In this document: one piece after another, positions 1 to 12,074 of the stretch
Position numbering within the stretch: the first letter of the stretch is position 1
Layout: the number at the start of each line of letters is the position of its first letter
NCBI GenBank assembly: GCA_015698285.1
Contig: CP048685.1
Location: 186,001-250,000, forward strand
Source of the DNA: Candidatus Nitronauta litoralis
Lineage (GTDB): Bacteria > Nitrospinota > Nitrospinia > Nitrospinales > Nitrospinaceae
Direction of reading: 5' to 3'
DNA: 64,000 bases
Made by a program: the position numbers and the translations under genes
Notes under the pieces: generated by a model
Database searches by the model: none
Seen by the model: the letters and a program-made list of their open reading frames with translations, nothing else
Told to the model about the DNA's origin: nothing

Positions 1-639
1 AGAGACGCTGTTAAAATCATTCCAATCAACAAGTCCTACTAACACCAACGCCGCAGTACCATAAACCAAAAGATTGAGTTCTTGTGATGAATAGCGGTCC
101 TGCAATTTTTTCTGCAAGGCCATGTAAACTGCCCAGGTTAACGCAGCCAGCGTGATAACCATATTCGCTTTAAAATAAAATTCGTTTCCACTGAGGCTTC
201 CCGCCTGTTCATTGAAAAAAAAACTGAACCCGATCCCCGCCAGTATCAATCCTGTCACCTGAAGTCGATTGATAGTTTCATTAAAATAATAGACTCCAAT
301 TAAAACCAGCATCACCGGCGCACTCTGAATCACAACGGCTGAATTGGATGGACTGCTCAGTCGAATCCCTTCCATAAACAAAAAATAGTTTGCTGCCAGA
401 CATACCGCAGACAGCAATCCGATAACCGGAGGTTTCCTTAAAATAATCCAGGGCTTTACACTTCGCGCCCATAAAATCGCAAACAAGACAAGGAACGCAA
501 AAGTGAATCGGAACCAGACGACCGTCCCCGATTTAAATTCATGAAGGGCGGCATCCATGAGTATCGGCAACATTCCCCACAAGGACGCAGTGACGCTGGC
601 AAACCCTACTCCCTTGACAAATCGGGATCGGGGTGACAT
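1..639 (-). CDS. EamA/DMT-family permease (3' end outside window)
   Basis: The 213 codons visible encode a hydrophobic protein with the EamA (drug/metabolite transporter) pattern: short helices in tandem, an early TASLWGM motif in the first helix, and the SSPSNSAVVIQSAPV segment typical of helices 3-4, followed by a YYFNETINRLQ connection. A full member has about 290-300 residues and ten helices, so roughly 80 C-terminal residues lie beyond base 1. The ATG at 637-639 lies 27 bases after hisH, so it is probably the last visible gene of the ispA-dxs-hisB-hisH transcript. Substrate cannot be deduced. Family assignment is firm; a role linked to histidine synthesis would be speculation. Confidence 0.85.
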   Translation of the reverse strand, partial: MSPRSRFVKGVGFASVTASLWGMLPILMDAALHEFKSGTVVWFRFTFAFLVLFAILWARSVKPWIILRKPPVIGLLSAVCLAANYFLFMEGIRLSSPSNSAVVIQSAPVMLVLIGVYYFNETINRLQVTGLILAGIGFSFFFNEQAGSLSGNEFYFKANMVITLAALTWAVYMALQKKLQDRYSSQELNLLVYGTAALVLVGLVDWNDFNSVS

Positions 640-666
640 TTCACTCGTGCCTGACACTTGTGTATT

Positions 667-1293
667 CTAAATTAACTTAGAAAAGTTTTTAAGAATGGCC
701 AGACCCAGCGTTTGACTTTTTTCAGGATGAAACTGAAAAGCAAAAAGGTTTTCGGTATGAATTCCCGAGACAAAATCAATCCCATATTGCGTTGTGGAAG
801 CTATGATGTCTTTATTGTCCGGAACGACATGAAAAGAATGCACAAAATAGAAATAAGACTCAGGGGGGATTCCTTCAAGAAGCGGGCATGAGTTTTGAAA
901 CCTTAACGTATTCCACCCCATATGAGGAACTTTCAGTGAAACTCCATTCTCTGATTTCTGCCCCTCATCAAACCGCACCACACGGCCAGGCAACATACCA
1001 AGGCCAGGAACATTGCCAAATTCTGAGCTTTGTTCAAATAAAAGCTGCAACCCCAGGCAGATCCCCAGAAAAGGCTTTCCGGATTCTATGAATTTGCGAA
1101 TTTGAGGGATAAGATCGAGTTCTTCAAGATTGTGCATACAATCCTTGAAGGCCCCGACTCCGGGCAAAACCATGGCATCGGCATTGAGAATTGTATCCGG
1201 GTTGCGCGTCACCTGGGCAGGGACGTCTACTGCTTCGAACGCCTTTTGAACTGACCGCAGATTGCCCATGCCATAATCAATAATGGCAATCAT
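667..1293 (-). CDS. hisH: Imidazole glycerol phosphate synthase, glutaminase subunit HisH
   Basis: Class I glutamine amidotransferase subunit that releases ammonia from glutamine for HisF in the fifth step of histidine synthesis. The N-terminus IAIIDYGMGNLRSV is the HisH signature. The nucleophile Cys lies in GICLGLQLLF and the His/Glu pair in FQFHPEKSQ near the C-terminus, so the triad is complete. Length (208 aa) is normal. It abuts hisB with no spacer, which suggests translational coupling. Its partner hisF and hisA are not in the window, so the his genes are split in this genome. Confidence 0.97.
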   Translation of the reverse strand: MIAIIDYGMGNLRSVQKAFEAVDVPAQVTRNPDTILNADAMVLPGVGAFKDCMHNLEELDLIPQIRKFIESGKPFLGICLGLQLLFEQSSEFGNVPGLGMLPGRVVRFDEGQKSENGVSLKVPHMGWNTLRFQNSCPLLEGIPPESYFYFVHSFHVVPDNKDIIASTTQYGIDFVSGIHTENLFAFQFHPEKSQTLGLAILKNFSKLI

Positions 1294-1881
1294 TCAGAGC
1301 TTCCCTTTAGTGGACGGAATATCCTGGGAACGTGGGTCGAGGGAACAGGCCTGGTCGAGCGCACGGGCAAATGCCTTGAATGACGCCTCGACAATGTGAT
1401 GGAGATTGCTCCAGTAGGGGGAATTGATGTGGAGTGTCACACCACTGTTGGCTGAGAACGCCTGGAAAAATTCGGGGACCAGTTCAACATCAAATTGTCC
1501 GAGCTTTGACTTTGGCAGGTCAAGATTAAAGACAAAAAAGGCTCTTCCACTGATATCGACAATCACCTCGGCCAATGCTTCATTGAGCGGGATTTTAGCC
1601 TGGGAAAACCGGCGAATACCGCGTTTGTCACCCAACGCTTTCAGAAAAGCTTCTCCAAGCGTGATCCCGATATCTTCAACAGTGTGGTGGAAGTCAATAT
1701 GCGTGTCACCTTTGGCCCTCACAACCAGATCAAAATGGCCGTGCTTGGCGATTTGCGACAACATGTGATCTAAAAAGGGAATGGGAGTTTCAATATCCTG
1801 TTGACCCGTGCCGTCCAGGTTGATGGAAACTTCGATATCCGTTTCAGAAGTAGTGCGTTTTACTTGTGCCTGGCGTTCCAT
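1294..1881 (-). CDS. hisB: Imidazoleglycerol-phosphate dehydratase HisB
   Basis: Catalyses dehydration of imidazole glycerol phosphate to imidazole acetol phosphate in histidine synthesis. The Mn-binding His-rich motifs are present: [28 protein letters not shown] and [15 protein letters not shown]. At 195 aa it is the monofunctional dehydratase; there is no N-terminal histidinol-phosphatase domain as in enterobacterial HisB. It starts 11 bases after the dxs stop and runs directly into hisH, so it is part of one minus-strand operon. Confidence 0.97.
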   Translation of the reverse strand: MERQAQVKRTTSETDIEVSINLDGTGQQDIETPIPFLDHMLSQIAKHGHFDLVVRAKGDTHIDFHHTVEDIGITLGEAFLKALGDKRGIRRFSQAKIPLNEALAEVIVDISGRAFFVFNLDLPKSKLGQFDVELVPEFFQAFSANSGVTLHINSPYWSNLHHIVEASFKAFARALDQACSLDPRSQDIPSTKGKL

Positions 1882-1892
1882 CAGATGATGAC

Positions 1893-3899
1893 TTATATTC
1901 CAATATTAGTTGGCTTTTTGACAGGGGCCGTTCCCGATTCGCTTTTGGCGTCGACCGAGATTCCATTTCCATTCCCTTGCCCATTCGAATCCTGAGTAGC
2001 AGTTGTCGCTTCAGGGTTCACTACATTCTGGTAAAAACTCCGTATCGCTACAGTGAGCGTTTCTTCGTCCAGGCCCAGATCCTTACGGATAATTTTTGGC
2101 GCACCGTGTTCGACCACGATATCGGCGACTCCAAATGTTTTTACATTGAGGGGTTGATCAACAATATGATCATGCAGGGATTCGAGAACAGCAGAGCCAA
2201 ACCCGCCGGGCCGCGAATGTTCCTCGACGGTTACCATACATTTCGTTTTGAGCGCATACTCGATCATCAGTTTTTCATCAATCGGTTTTGCAAACCTAGC
2301 GTTGATAAACGCGACACTGTGTCCCTCGGCTTCAAGGTTTTTCACAACCTCACGACACCGGGGAACGACATGACCAAATGCCACTACGGCGATATCCGTT
2401 CCATCCTGCAACACCTCACCCTTCCCGATTTCCATTATTTTCATTTCAGGGTTGAGGTCCAGTCCTTCACACGCATCTCTCGGAAACCGGATCGCTGCAG
2501 GCCCTTCATGATAAATGGAGGTCTTCAGCATATCGCGCAATTCGTTTTCGTCTTTCGGGCCCATAATGATCATGTTGGGCAAGGTTCGCAAATAGGCAAT
2601 ATCGTAGAGCCCCTGATGCGTAGCCCCATCTTCCCCAACGATGCCAGCCCGATCCATAGCAAAGGTCATGGGAATATCCATTAAACAGACATCGTGCACA
2701 ACCTGATCGTAGGCTCGCTGGAGAAAAGTCGAGTAGATCGCTGTCACAGGGCGCAAACCTTCCAGCGCCAAAGCACTGGCAAAGTCGACCGCGTGCTGCT
2801 CGGCCATCCCGACATCAAAAGTACGCTCCGGAAACACTTTTCCAAATTTCGAAATCCCGGTGCCATCCGGCATGGCCGCAGTAATGGCAACGATATCCTC
2901 ATCCTCACGCGCAAGTTCAATGAGCGCTTCGGCAAAAATTGCGGTATACGCAGGGTTCGCTTTCTTCTTATGAAACTCTCCGGTTTCGATATTAAAAGGT
3001 TTGGCGCCGTGCCAGATATCCGCCTTTTCCTCAGCGACCTTGTATCCCTTACCTTTTCGAGTGATCACATGCATCACGGTGGGACCCTCAAGATCCTTAA
3101 TATTTTCGAAAGTTTCAATCAGTCCCTGCGTGTCATGGCCGTCTATGGGTCCTATATATCGGAGCCCGAGGTCTTCAAACAATCTGCCTGGAATAAAAAT
3201 CCCCTTGATGGTTTCGTCCAGTTTGTGGGCATACTTGGAAATTTCTTCTCCGATTCCCGGTATAGCCAGAAGAACTTCATCCACTTCTTTTTTGATCCGG
3301 GTCATCCACTGTCCGGTCATGATCTGACTGAGATGTGCTGAAAGCCCGCCAACATTGGGAGCGATCGACATTTCATTATCGTTGAGGACAACAATCATAT
3401 TGGATTTGATATGTCCGGCATGATTAAGTGCTTCAAATGCCATACCTGAAGTAAGGGAACCGTCACCGATGACAGCAACCACCTTGTTATCCTGTTTTTT
3501 TATTTCATTGGCTTTTGCAAATCCCAGCGCAGCCGAAATTGAAGTGCCGCCATGCCCGGTATTCCAGCAGTCATGTTGGCATTCCTCACGTTTAGTAAAG
3601 CCGGACAAACCTTGGTATTGCCGCAAGGTATCAAACCTTTTATTTCTACCCGTCAGGAGTTTATGGACATAAGATTGATGTCCAACATCCCAGACAAACT
3701 TGTCAGCAGGAGTGTTGAAAACGTAATGCATGGCAAGGGTTAATTCCACAACACCCATATTGGATCCCAGATGGCCACCGGTCTTGGAGATCGTTGAAAG
3801 CAGCCGGTCACGGATTTCACCAGCCAGAACTTTCAACTCTTTCTCACCAAATTTCTTGATGTCGGCTGGGCTCTCGATTTTATCGAGGTATTGGGTCAT
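1893..3899 (-). CDS. dxs: 1-deoxy-D-xylulose-5-phosphate synthase
   Basis: Thiamine-diphosphate enzyme that condenses pyruvate with glyceraldehyde-3-phosphate, the entry step of the MEP isoprenoid pathway. The TPP motif begins at [15 protein letters not shown] and continues to [13 protein letters not shown]. The central catalytic region is seen in [17 protein letters not shown] and [15 protein letters not shown]. At 668 aa it is longer than usual because the last ~45 residues after the transketolase C-domain are a low-complexity tail rich in Gly, Asn, Thr and Lys, absent from typical Dxs. It lies 13 bases downstream of ispA, the common pairing for MEP genes. Confidence 0.97.
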   Translation of the reverse strand: MTQYLDKIESPADIKKFGEKELKVLAGEIRDRLLSTISKTGGHLGSNMGVVELTLAMHYVFNTPADKFVWDVGHQSYVHKLLTGRNKRFDTLRQYQGLSGFTKREECQHDCWNTGHGGTSISAALGFAKANEIKKQDNKVVAVIGDGSLTSGMAFEALNHAGHIKSNMIVVLNDNEMSIAPNVGGLSAHLSQIMTGQWMTRIKKEVDEVLLAIPGIGEEISKYAHKLDETIKGIFIPGRLFEDLGLRYIGPIDGHDTQGLIETFENIKDLEGPTVMHVITRKGKGYKVAEEKADIWHGAKPFNIETGEFHKKKANPAYTAIFAEALIELAREDEDIVAITAAMPDGTGISKFGKVFPERTFDVGMAEQHAVDFASALALEGLRPVTAIYSTFLQRAYDQVVHDVCLMDIPMTFAMDRAGIVGEDGATHQGLYDIAYLRTLPNMIIMGPKDENELRDMLKTSIYHEGPAAIRFPRDACEGLDLNPEMKIMEIGKGEVLQDGTDIAVVAFGHVVPRCREVVKNLEAEGHSVAFINARFAKPIDEKLMIEYALKTKCMVTVEEHSRPGGFGSAVLESLHDHIVDQPLNVKTFGVADIVVEHGAPKIIRKDLGLDEETLTVAIRSFYQNVVNPEATTATQDSNGQGNGNGISVDAKSESGTAPVKKPTNIGI

Positions 3900-3912
3900 G
3901 CAATCACCCTGG

Positions 3913-4803
3913 TTAAAATGTGCGTTCTACAAAAAATTGTCCGATTCCCCTTAATGGGTCGGCTCGATGGTCAAAGGTGTCGAGACAAGCTATTCCCTCT
4001 TCAACTAACTGCTCGGCCTTTGCCTTTGAAGCTTCCAGGCCAAACATGGCCGGGTAAGTCGCTTTATCTTTGTCTTGATCACTCCCCACATCCTTACCTA
4101 ATTTTTCCTGATCACCCGTGATATCCAGGATATCGTCAATGATCTGGAAGGCCAGTCCAATGTGAGCTCCAAATCGGGACAAAGCCCCCAACTCAACCTC
4201 TGAAGCCTGGCTCAGTATCGCACCGGCCCTTATACAGGCTTTAAAAAAGAACCCTGTTTTGTAGATGTGGATGTACTCAAGTGTGTCTGCATCAATGGCC
4301 TCCCCCTCGGATTCCAGATCCACCACCTGACCGCCGATGACACCGGTTGAGCCAAGAGCCCGGGCCAGTTCATTGGCCGCCCGCAGGATGTTTTTGTGCG
4401 GGATGTTCTCCATCATGACCGCCTGGGTCATGAGTATGAAGGATTGAGTCAACAACCCATCGCCGGACAATATTGCGATGGCTTCGCCAAAAACCTTATG
4501 ATTGGTGGGTTTCCCGCGCCGAAGGTTATCATTATCCAGTGCGGGCAGATCGTCATGAATCAGGGTGTAAGTGTGCAGGAACTCCACCGCCACCGCAAAG
4601 GGCAAGACCTCATTACGGTCACCCCCAACCGCCTCTGCTGCAGCAATCAACAACGCAGGGCGCAACCGCTTCCCACCAGCGAATACGCTGTAGTGCATTG
4701 ACTCATGAATGCTTTCCGGGAAAGTCTTCTGGCCGGGCAGAAATTGACCAATAGACTGGTCAATAAACTCTTTACATTCGGATAGGTATTGCTTGGCGGG
4801 CAA
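3913..4803 (-). CDS. ispA: Farnesyl/geranyl diphosphate synthase (IspA type)
   Basis: Short-chain trans-prenyltransferase that joins DMAPP and IPP into geranyl/farnesyl diphosphate. The first Asp-rich motif is in HDDLPALDNDNLRRGKPTNH and the second in FQIIDDILDITGD; both hold Mg-diphosphate. The 296-aa length fits bacterial FPP synthase. The start is TTG (4801-4803); a GGGAG Shine-Dalgarno sits 6 bases upstream and no better ATG exists before the first conserved block. Product chain length is inferred from family and length. No xseB gene precedes it, unlike the arrangement in many proteobacteria. Confidence 0.94.
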   Translation of the reverse strand: MPAKQYLSECKEFIDQSIGQFLPGQKTFPESIHESMHYSVFAGGKRLRPALLIAAAEAVGGDRNEVLPFAVAVEFLHTYTLIHDDLPALDNDNLRRGKPTNHKVFGEAIAILSGDGLLTQSFILMTQAVMMENIPHKNILRAANELARALGSTGVIGGQVVDLESEGEAIDADTLEYIHIYKTGFFFKACIRAGAILSQASEVELGALSRFGAHIGLAFQIIDDILDITGDQEKLGKDVGSDQDKDKATYPAMFGLEASKAKAEQLVEEGIACLDTFDHRADPLRGIGQFFVERTF

Positions 4804-5265
4804 ATTGACTCCCTTTGCCTAATGGAAATCCGAGAAAACCACGGTCAAAACCGTCAGCATCCTAACGAAAAAATAGTAGCACAAAATCCTTGGCAGTCAA
4901 CCTTATTCGGGGTCCCCAAATACCCCAAAGCTATTATTTTTTCAATGGTTGGACTGCCTTTGCCCCTGAGCCCCCTACCCTGAAACCCCGTTAAACGCCC
5001 CTAATTATGTGCGAAAAAACATTTCTCATTTTTACCCCTAAAACCAGTACCTTATGCAAGATTGACCTGTCTATATCTTTTAAAATCCAGTTTTAATTCT
5101 TCATTCTGGCTTAATTTAAGGCAACTTTTCATAGACAAACCCCGCGTTTTGCTTTCAAATTGAGTGTGAATGCCGAAATTTCGGTTTTTTCAGATTTTCA
5201 TTACCTTTATAATCGGGATTATTCAGAGCTATTTAATTGTTTTGAAATGAGATAAGGAGTTTAGA
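4804..5265. other. Divergent intergenic region ispA / nhaD
   Basis: The stretch separates two divergent transcripts and has no convincing gene. Its left third holds the candidate ispA promoter. On the plus strand the perfect 12-base palindrome CCGAAATTTCGG (5173-5184) is followed by six T residues, and TATAAT occurs at 5208-5213 without a good -35 box at the correct distance. The nhaD start is preceded by AAGGAG. The rest is AT-rich and featureless to my reading. Confidence 0.5.
4873..4900 (-). promoter_or_regulatory. Candidate sigma70 promoter of the ispA-dxs-his operon
   Basis: On the minus strand TTGACT (4895-4900) is followed after 16 bases by TACTAT (4873-4878). The -35 box matches consensus at five of six positions and the -10 box at four of six. 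It lies about 70 bases upstream of the TTG start of ispA. Confidence 0.45.
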
Positions 5266-6591
5266 ATGACCACAGCCTGGGTCGGATTCCTCTGTTTGGC
5301 TATTTTCATTTTCAGTTACTCACTGGTTATTGCAGAGGAGCATATTCATTTACGGAAGTCTAAACCTGTCATTGTTGCAGGCTGCCTCATGTGGATGTTC
5401 ATCGGGATTTATGAACACGGCCACAGTGGAGGACATGCCCATGAGTATATCGTTGAATTGATAGCAGAAATTGGAGAGTTATTTTTCTTTCTTCTTGCTG
5501 CCATGACTTATATCAACACACTTGCAGAACGCAATGTGTTCAATACTCTCCGTACCTGGCTGTTGTCACGGGGGATGGGATTCAAAAAACTGTTCTGGGC
5601 AACCGGAACAATCGCCTTCTTCCTTTCTCCGCTAGCCGACAACTTGACCACAGCACTTTTACTTGCAACCGTTGCCTTGGCGGTAAGTGGAGGTAATGGC
5701 AGATTCATTTCCATGTCTTTCACAAATATCGTGGTAGCAGCCAATGCCGGCGGAGCCTGGAGCCCCTTTGGCGACATCACAACCCTGATGGTCTGGACGG
5801 CCGAAAAGGTCCCGACAATGCAATTCGCATATTTAATGATCCCTTCAATTGTCAACTGGCTGGTGCCGGCATCCATAATGTATATGTTTCTACCGGACGA
5901 ACACCCGGAAGTGACTAAAGAAAAAGTCACCATGAAACCGGGAGCCAAGGTAGTGATTGTGCTCGGTATCTCGACGATTGCGACAGCTGTCAGTTTTCAT
6001 CAGTTTCTGCATCTACCACCCTTTATGGGGATGATGCTGGGACTCGGTGTTCTCATGCTCTTCGGTTACTACCTTAAACGCTGGGGTGACAGATCACATC
6101 TTGATTCCCTGGGAATTCCTAAAGACCATCAGGAAGAGGTCAGTCACACCTTTGATATTTTTAAAAGCATTGAAACAGTCGAATTTGATACGTTGCTGTT
6201 TTTCTTCGGTGTCCTTAGCGCAGTAGGTGCCTTGCAATACCTGGGTTACCTGGCCCTGGTCAGTGAAACACTTTATGTCGATCTGGGTCCAACGACTGCC
6301 AACATCATCGTTGGTGTGTTGTCTGCCATAGTGGATAACATTCCTGTCATGTACGCAGTCCTCAAGATGGACCCCACCATGGGGCTCGACCAATGGCTGC
6401 TCATAACACTGACCTGTGGTGTCGGGGGTAGTTTATTGTCGGTAGGTTCTGCAGCCGGAGTTGCCGTAATGGGTGTGGATAAGAAAAACTACACTTTTAT
6501 GTCGCATTTTAAATGGGCCTGGGCGATTGCTTTGGGTTATGCCGCCAGTATTTTCGCCTGGTGGATGGTGACCGGGTCCATAAGAACTTAA
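5266..6591 (+). CDS. nhaD: Na+/H+ antiporter, NhaD family
   Basis: Ion-transporter superfamily membrane protein that exchanges Na+ (or Li+) for protons across the inner membrane. There are about a dozen hydrophobic segments over 441 aa. The conserved SPLADNLTTALLLATVAL, SMSFTNIVVAANAGGAWSPFGD and GVLSAIVDNIPVMYAVL blocks are the paired ion-binding regions of NhaD. A short His-rich loop, HGHSGGHAHEY, follows the second helix. An AAGGAG box 7 bases before the ATG supports the start. It is a single-gene transcript that converges on comF. NhaD is frequent in marine and alkaliphilic bacteria. Confidence 0.93.
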   Translation: MTTAWVGFLCLAIFIFSYSLVIAEEHIHLRKSKPVIVAGCLMWMFIGIYEHGHSGGHAHEYIVELIAEIGELFFFLLAAMTYINTLAERNVFNTLRTWLLSRGMGFKKLFWATGTIAFFLSPLADNLTTALLLATVALAVSGGNGRFISMSFTNIVVAANAGGAWSPFGDITTLMVWTAEKVPTMQFAYLMIPSIVNWLVPASIMYMFLPDEHPEVTKEKVTMKPGAKVVIVLGISTIATAVSFHQFLHLPPFMGMMLGLGVLMLFGYYLKRWGDRSHLDSLGIPKDHQEEVSHTFDIFKSIETVEFDTLLFFFGVLSAVGALQYLGYLALVSETLYVDLGPTTANIIVGVLSAIVDNIPVMYAVLKMDPTMGLDQWLLITLTCGVGGSLLSVGSAAGVAVMGVDKKNYTFMSHFKWAWAIALGYAASIFAWWMVTGSIRT

Positions 6592-6609
6592 AAAATAATA
6601 TGATCTGCA

Positions 6610-7377
6610 TCATGGGGCCCGGCCAAGGGTGAGTACCTCCACCCACCGGGCTCCCCCTTTTTTGAGTATCCGGGACACCTCGCTTACAGTTGCCCCAGTT
6701 GTCATCACGTCGTCGACTAATAATACTCTGCGGTCCTCGATCGAATTGGCATCCTGTATTTCAAACGCACCGCGCATGTTTTCTATTCTCTTGTTCCGGC
6801 TCATTCTGGTTTGTGACTCCGTGTCACGATTTCGTGTTACGACACCTGCGTCTAACGGTAAATTGAAAACAGCAGCCACTTCCCGGGCCAACATTACCGC
6901 CTGGTCAAATCCCCGGGACCGGCATTTGTTTTGATGAAGTGGCACGGGAACAACGATTAAGTCATTGTAGATTTCAGAATGATCAGAATAAAAGGTCGTT
7001 AACAGATTGCGTATTTCATCCAGGGCTCCAGGCTGCTTTTGATATTTATAGAAAGCCATCAGCCCTTTAAAAGCGGATTCATACATAACCACGGAACGAG
7101 CCCTGTCAAAAGGCGGCTGTTCCAATCGACATCGGGCACATATAAAGTTGTCTTCAGGAACCGAGTAATCAATTTCTGCAGGGAAGCCGCAAACACCGCA
7201 CCAGGGCTGCCGGATTAAATGAAGGGCTTCCTGGCAGGGACCGCAAAGGCAGGCCCCAGCACCCTGTCGGTCCAATCCGCAAAACACACAAGGACGAGGA
7301 AACAACAGGTTTAAAAAGCCTTCTTTTAAAGAAGCCAAACTTTTTAGGTTTTCAAATCGGGTTATAATGGATCCCAC
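6610..7377 (-). CDS. comF: ComF family phosphoribosyltransferase-like protein
   Basis: Homologue of ComF/GntX, a PRPP-binding-fold protein linked to DNA uptake or DNA processing. The N-terminal half has several Cys pairs forming a zinc finger (CVFCG, CLCGPC, CGVCG, CARCR). The C-terminal half has the PRTase motif VLLVDDVMTTGATVSE. Length 255 aa is normal. The start is GTG at 7375-7377 with GGGAG 7 bases upstream. It is divergent from argD across 70 bases. No other competence gene is nearby, so function in transformation is unproven. Confidence 0.88.
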   Translation of the reverse strand: MGSIITRFENLKSLASLKEGFLNLLFPRPCVFCGLDRQGAGACLCGPCQEALHLIRQPWCGVCGFPAEIDYSVPEDNFICARCRLEQPPFDRARSVVMYESAFKGLMAFYKYQKQPGALDEIRNLLTTFYSDHSEIYNDLIVVPVPLHQNKCRSRGFDQAVMLAREVAAVFNLPLDAGVVTRNRDTESQTRMSRNKRIENMRGAFEIQDANSIEDRRVLLVDDVMTTGATVSEVSRILKKGGARWVEVLTLGRAP

Positions 7378-7447
7378 TCGATTCTCCCGAGCAAAATATT
7401 CCGGTGCAGTATATCGAATTTAATAACATCTGTTTTTAAAGACCAAC

Positions 7448-8662
7448 ATGGCCACGAATTTTTCAGTAAAAAAATTATCCGACCAACACCTGCTGGGAAA
7501 CTATAAGCGGTTTCCCATTGCCATTTCCAAAGGGAAAGGCATGTACGTCTGGGATGAGTCCGGCAACAAATACCTCGACTTTGTGGCAGGCATCGCGGTA
7601 GACAGCCTGGGCCATTGCCACCCCGAAGTTGTCAAGGCAATCAAAAAACAAGTCGGGACACTCATGCATGTGTCCAACCTGTATCATATCCCGCCCCAGG
7701 CTGAACTGGCGCGGGAGCTCACTCGTTCATGTTTTGCCGACAAAGCTTTTTTCTGTAACAGCGGCACAGAAGCGAACGAAGCGGCTATCAAACTCGCCCG
7801 CAAAGTGATGTTCGATCGGGGCCAGAAAAAACGAATAGAAATCGTCACCACTCTCGCTTCTTTTCATGGAAGAACTCTCGGGGCTCTCAGTGCTACCGGG
7901 CAGGAAAAAATGAAAGTTGGCTTCGGCCCCATGCTCCCCGGCTTCAAGCATGTTCCTTTTGCTGACATAAAGGCAATGGAAAAAGCCATCACCTCGAAAA
8001 CCTGCGCCGTGATGATCGAACCGTTACAAGGCGAAACTGGAGTCAACACCGCCAGCAAAAGTTATTTCCAGAACCTGAGAAAACTTTGCAACAAAAAAAA
8101 GGTGCTGCTTATCCTGGATGAGGTGCAAACTGGAATGGGGAGAACAGGCCAACTGTTTGCTCACCAGGGAATGAAAATAAAACCCGACATCATGACATTA
8201 GCCAAGGGGCTTGGTGGCGGTATGCCGATTGGAGCCATGCTCACGACAGATGAACTGGGGGCCTCTCTTGGACCCGGAACCCATGGAACCACTTTTGGAG
8301 GCAACCCTTTGGCCTGTGCCGCCGCTTTAGCCGTCACGAAAATTGTTTCCTCCAAAACATTTCTCAAACAGGTTAGCAGCAAAGGCGACTTTTTTCAGGA
8401 CGAACTAAAGAAACTGGGGAAACGCTATCCTGTCATCAAACAAATCAGGGGGGAGGGATTAATGATCGGCGTGGATCTCACACTGCCCTCACCTGCAATA
8501 GCCGGGGAATGCCTTAAACACAAAGCACTTGTCAATGCGATCGCACCAAACACCTTACGGTTTATTCCCCCCTTGATTGTTACACGTCAGGATATTTCAA
8601 AACTAATCACTATCCTTGAAAAAAGTATTTCAAAAGTAATGAAAGAGACCGGCTCCAGTTAA
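7448..8662 (+). CDS. argD: Acetylornithine aminotransferase (class III)
   Basis: PLP enzyme that transfers an amino group to N-acetylglutamate semialdehyde in arginine synthesis, and often also to the lysine-pathway succinyl intermediate. Motifs: the substrate/PLP region NSGTEANEAAIKLAR, LDEVQTGMGRTG with the Asp that contacts the pyridine N, and LAKGLGGGMPIGA with the Schiff-base Lys. TTFGGNPLACAAALA closes the fold. The 404-aa length is typical. It is followed after 14 bases by the channel gene and then tgt, suggesting one transcript. Ornithine or GABA transaminase activity is less likely on sequence style. Confidence 0.92.
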   Translation: MATNFSVKKLSDQHLLGNYKRFPIAISKGKGMYVWDESGNKYLDFVAGIAVDSLGHCHPEVVKAIKKQVGTLMHVSNLYHIPPQAELARELTRSCFADKAFFCNSGTEANEAAIKLARKVMFDRGQKKRIEIVTTLASFHGRTLGALSATGQEKMKVGFGPMLPGFKHVPFADIKAMEKAITSKTCAVMIEPLQGETGVNTASKSYFQNLRKLCNKKKVLLILDEVQTGMGRTGQLFAHQGMKIKPDIMTLAKGLGGGMPIGAMLTTDELGASLGPGTHGTTFGGNPLACAAALAVTKIVSSKTFLKQVSSKGDFFQDELKKLGKRYPVIKQIRGEGLMIGVDLTLPSPAIAGECLKHKALVNAIAPNTLRFIPPLIVTRQDISKLITILEKSISKVMKETGSS

Positions 8663-8676
8663 CGATTGGTAACAGT

Positions 8677-11563
<2,887 letters not shown>

Positions 11564-11584
11564 GAAAAAAGAATAGGAAATTCA

Positions 11585-11860
11585 ATGAAGCAGAAATTTT
11601 CAAAAATTAACCTGTCCTTTGCCTTAATGGCAATTGTCGTAATTGGAAGCCTTCTCCTGCCCGGTGTTTCTACCGCGATGGCTTCAATGGACTTCTCTGA
11701 TTGCCAACAACAGGTTTCGTGCAAAATCTGTGTCGCCGCTGTTATTCCAGAAATACAGGGGACAGAAAAAATCTTTCCTGAACTGATTCCCCTGAAAATT
11801 GTCGTACAGGAAATGGAAGTACTCCCCATCCAACCCGCCTCCCCGCCTCCCAAAGCCTGA
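11585..11860 (+). CDS. Small exported protein upstream of multicopper oxidase
   Basis: 91 aa. AGGAAA lies 6 bases before the ATG. The first ~33 residues form a signal peptide (Lys-rich start, hydrophobic FALMAIVVIGSLLLPGV core, possible cleavage after TAMA). The short mature part has three Cys in CQQQVSCKIC and a proline-rich end, IQPASPPPKA. I recognise no family. The three closely spaced cysteines and the position just before a CopA-type oxidase make a role in periplasmic copper handling conceivable, but that is inference only. Confidence 0.55.
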   Translation: MKQKFSKINLSFALMAIVVIGSLLLPGVSTAMASMDFSDCQQQVSCKICVAAVIPEIQGTEKIFPELIPLKIVVQEMEVLPIQPASPPPKA

Positions 11861-12074
11861 CCTCTTTCCTGTTTTTCATCACCCACAGGTAAAAATTCAA
11901 GTGCACTATTGGCATGCTCTTCTAAGCGATTGGTTTTTGCATAAGAAGTAACAGCCAAGCTGTTTGATGTGGAATCTTTTTGCCTGCAAAATCCAAAAAA
12001 AACGGAGCAGCCGTTATGAAAGGTCTGTGACGTCGTGCGCATTGTTGTCAATGTGCCCTTTAATGAGGTCAGTT

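Noticed and set aside
1866-2684. 272-codon plus-strand frame opposite dxs/hisB
   Set aside because: Lies antisense to clearly conserved dxs codons; no ribosome site or domain.
5173-5190. Terminator upstream of nhaD
   Set aside because: Stem of only four bases around AATT with six T; too weak to call and no gene ends before it on that strand.
11964-12074. N-terminal extension of the multicopper oxidase
   Set aside because: Adds 37 residues before a normal signal peptide; the ATG at 12075 has GAGGT upstream.
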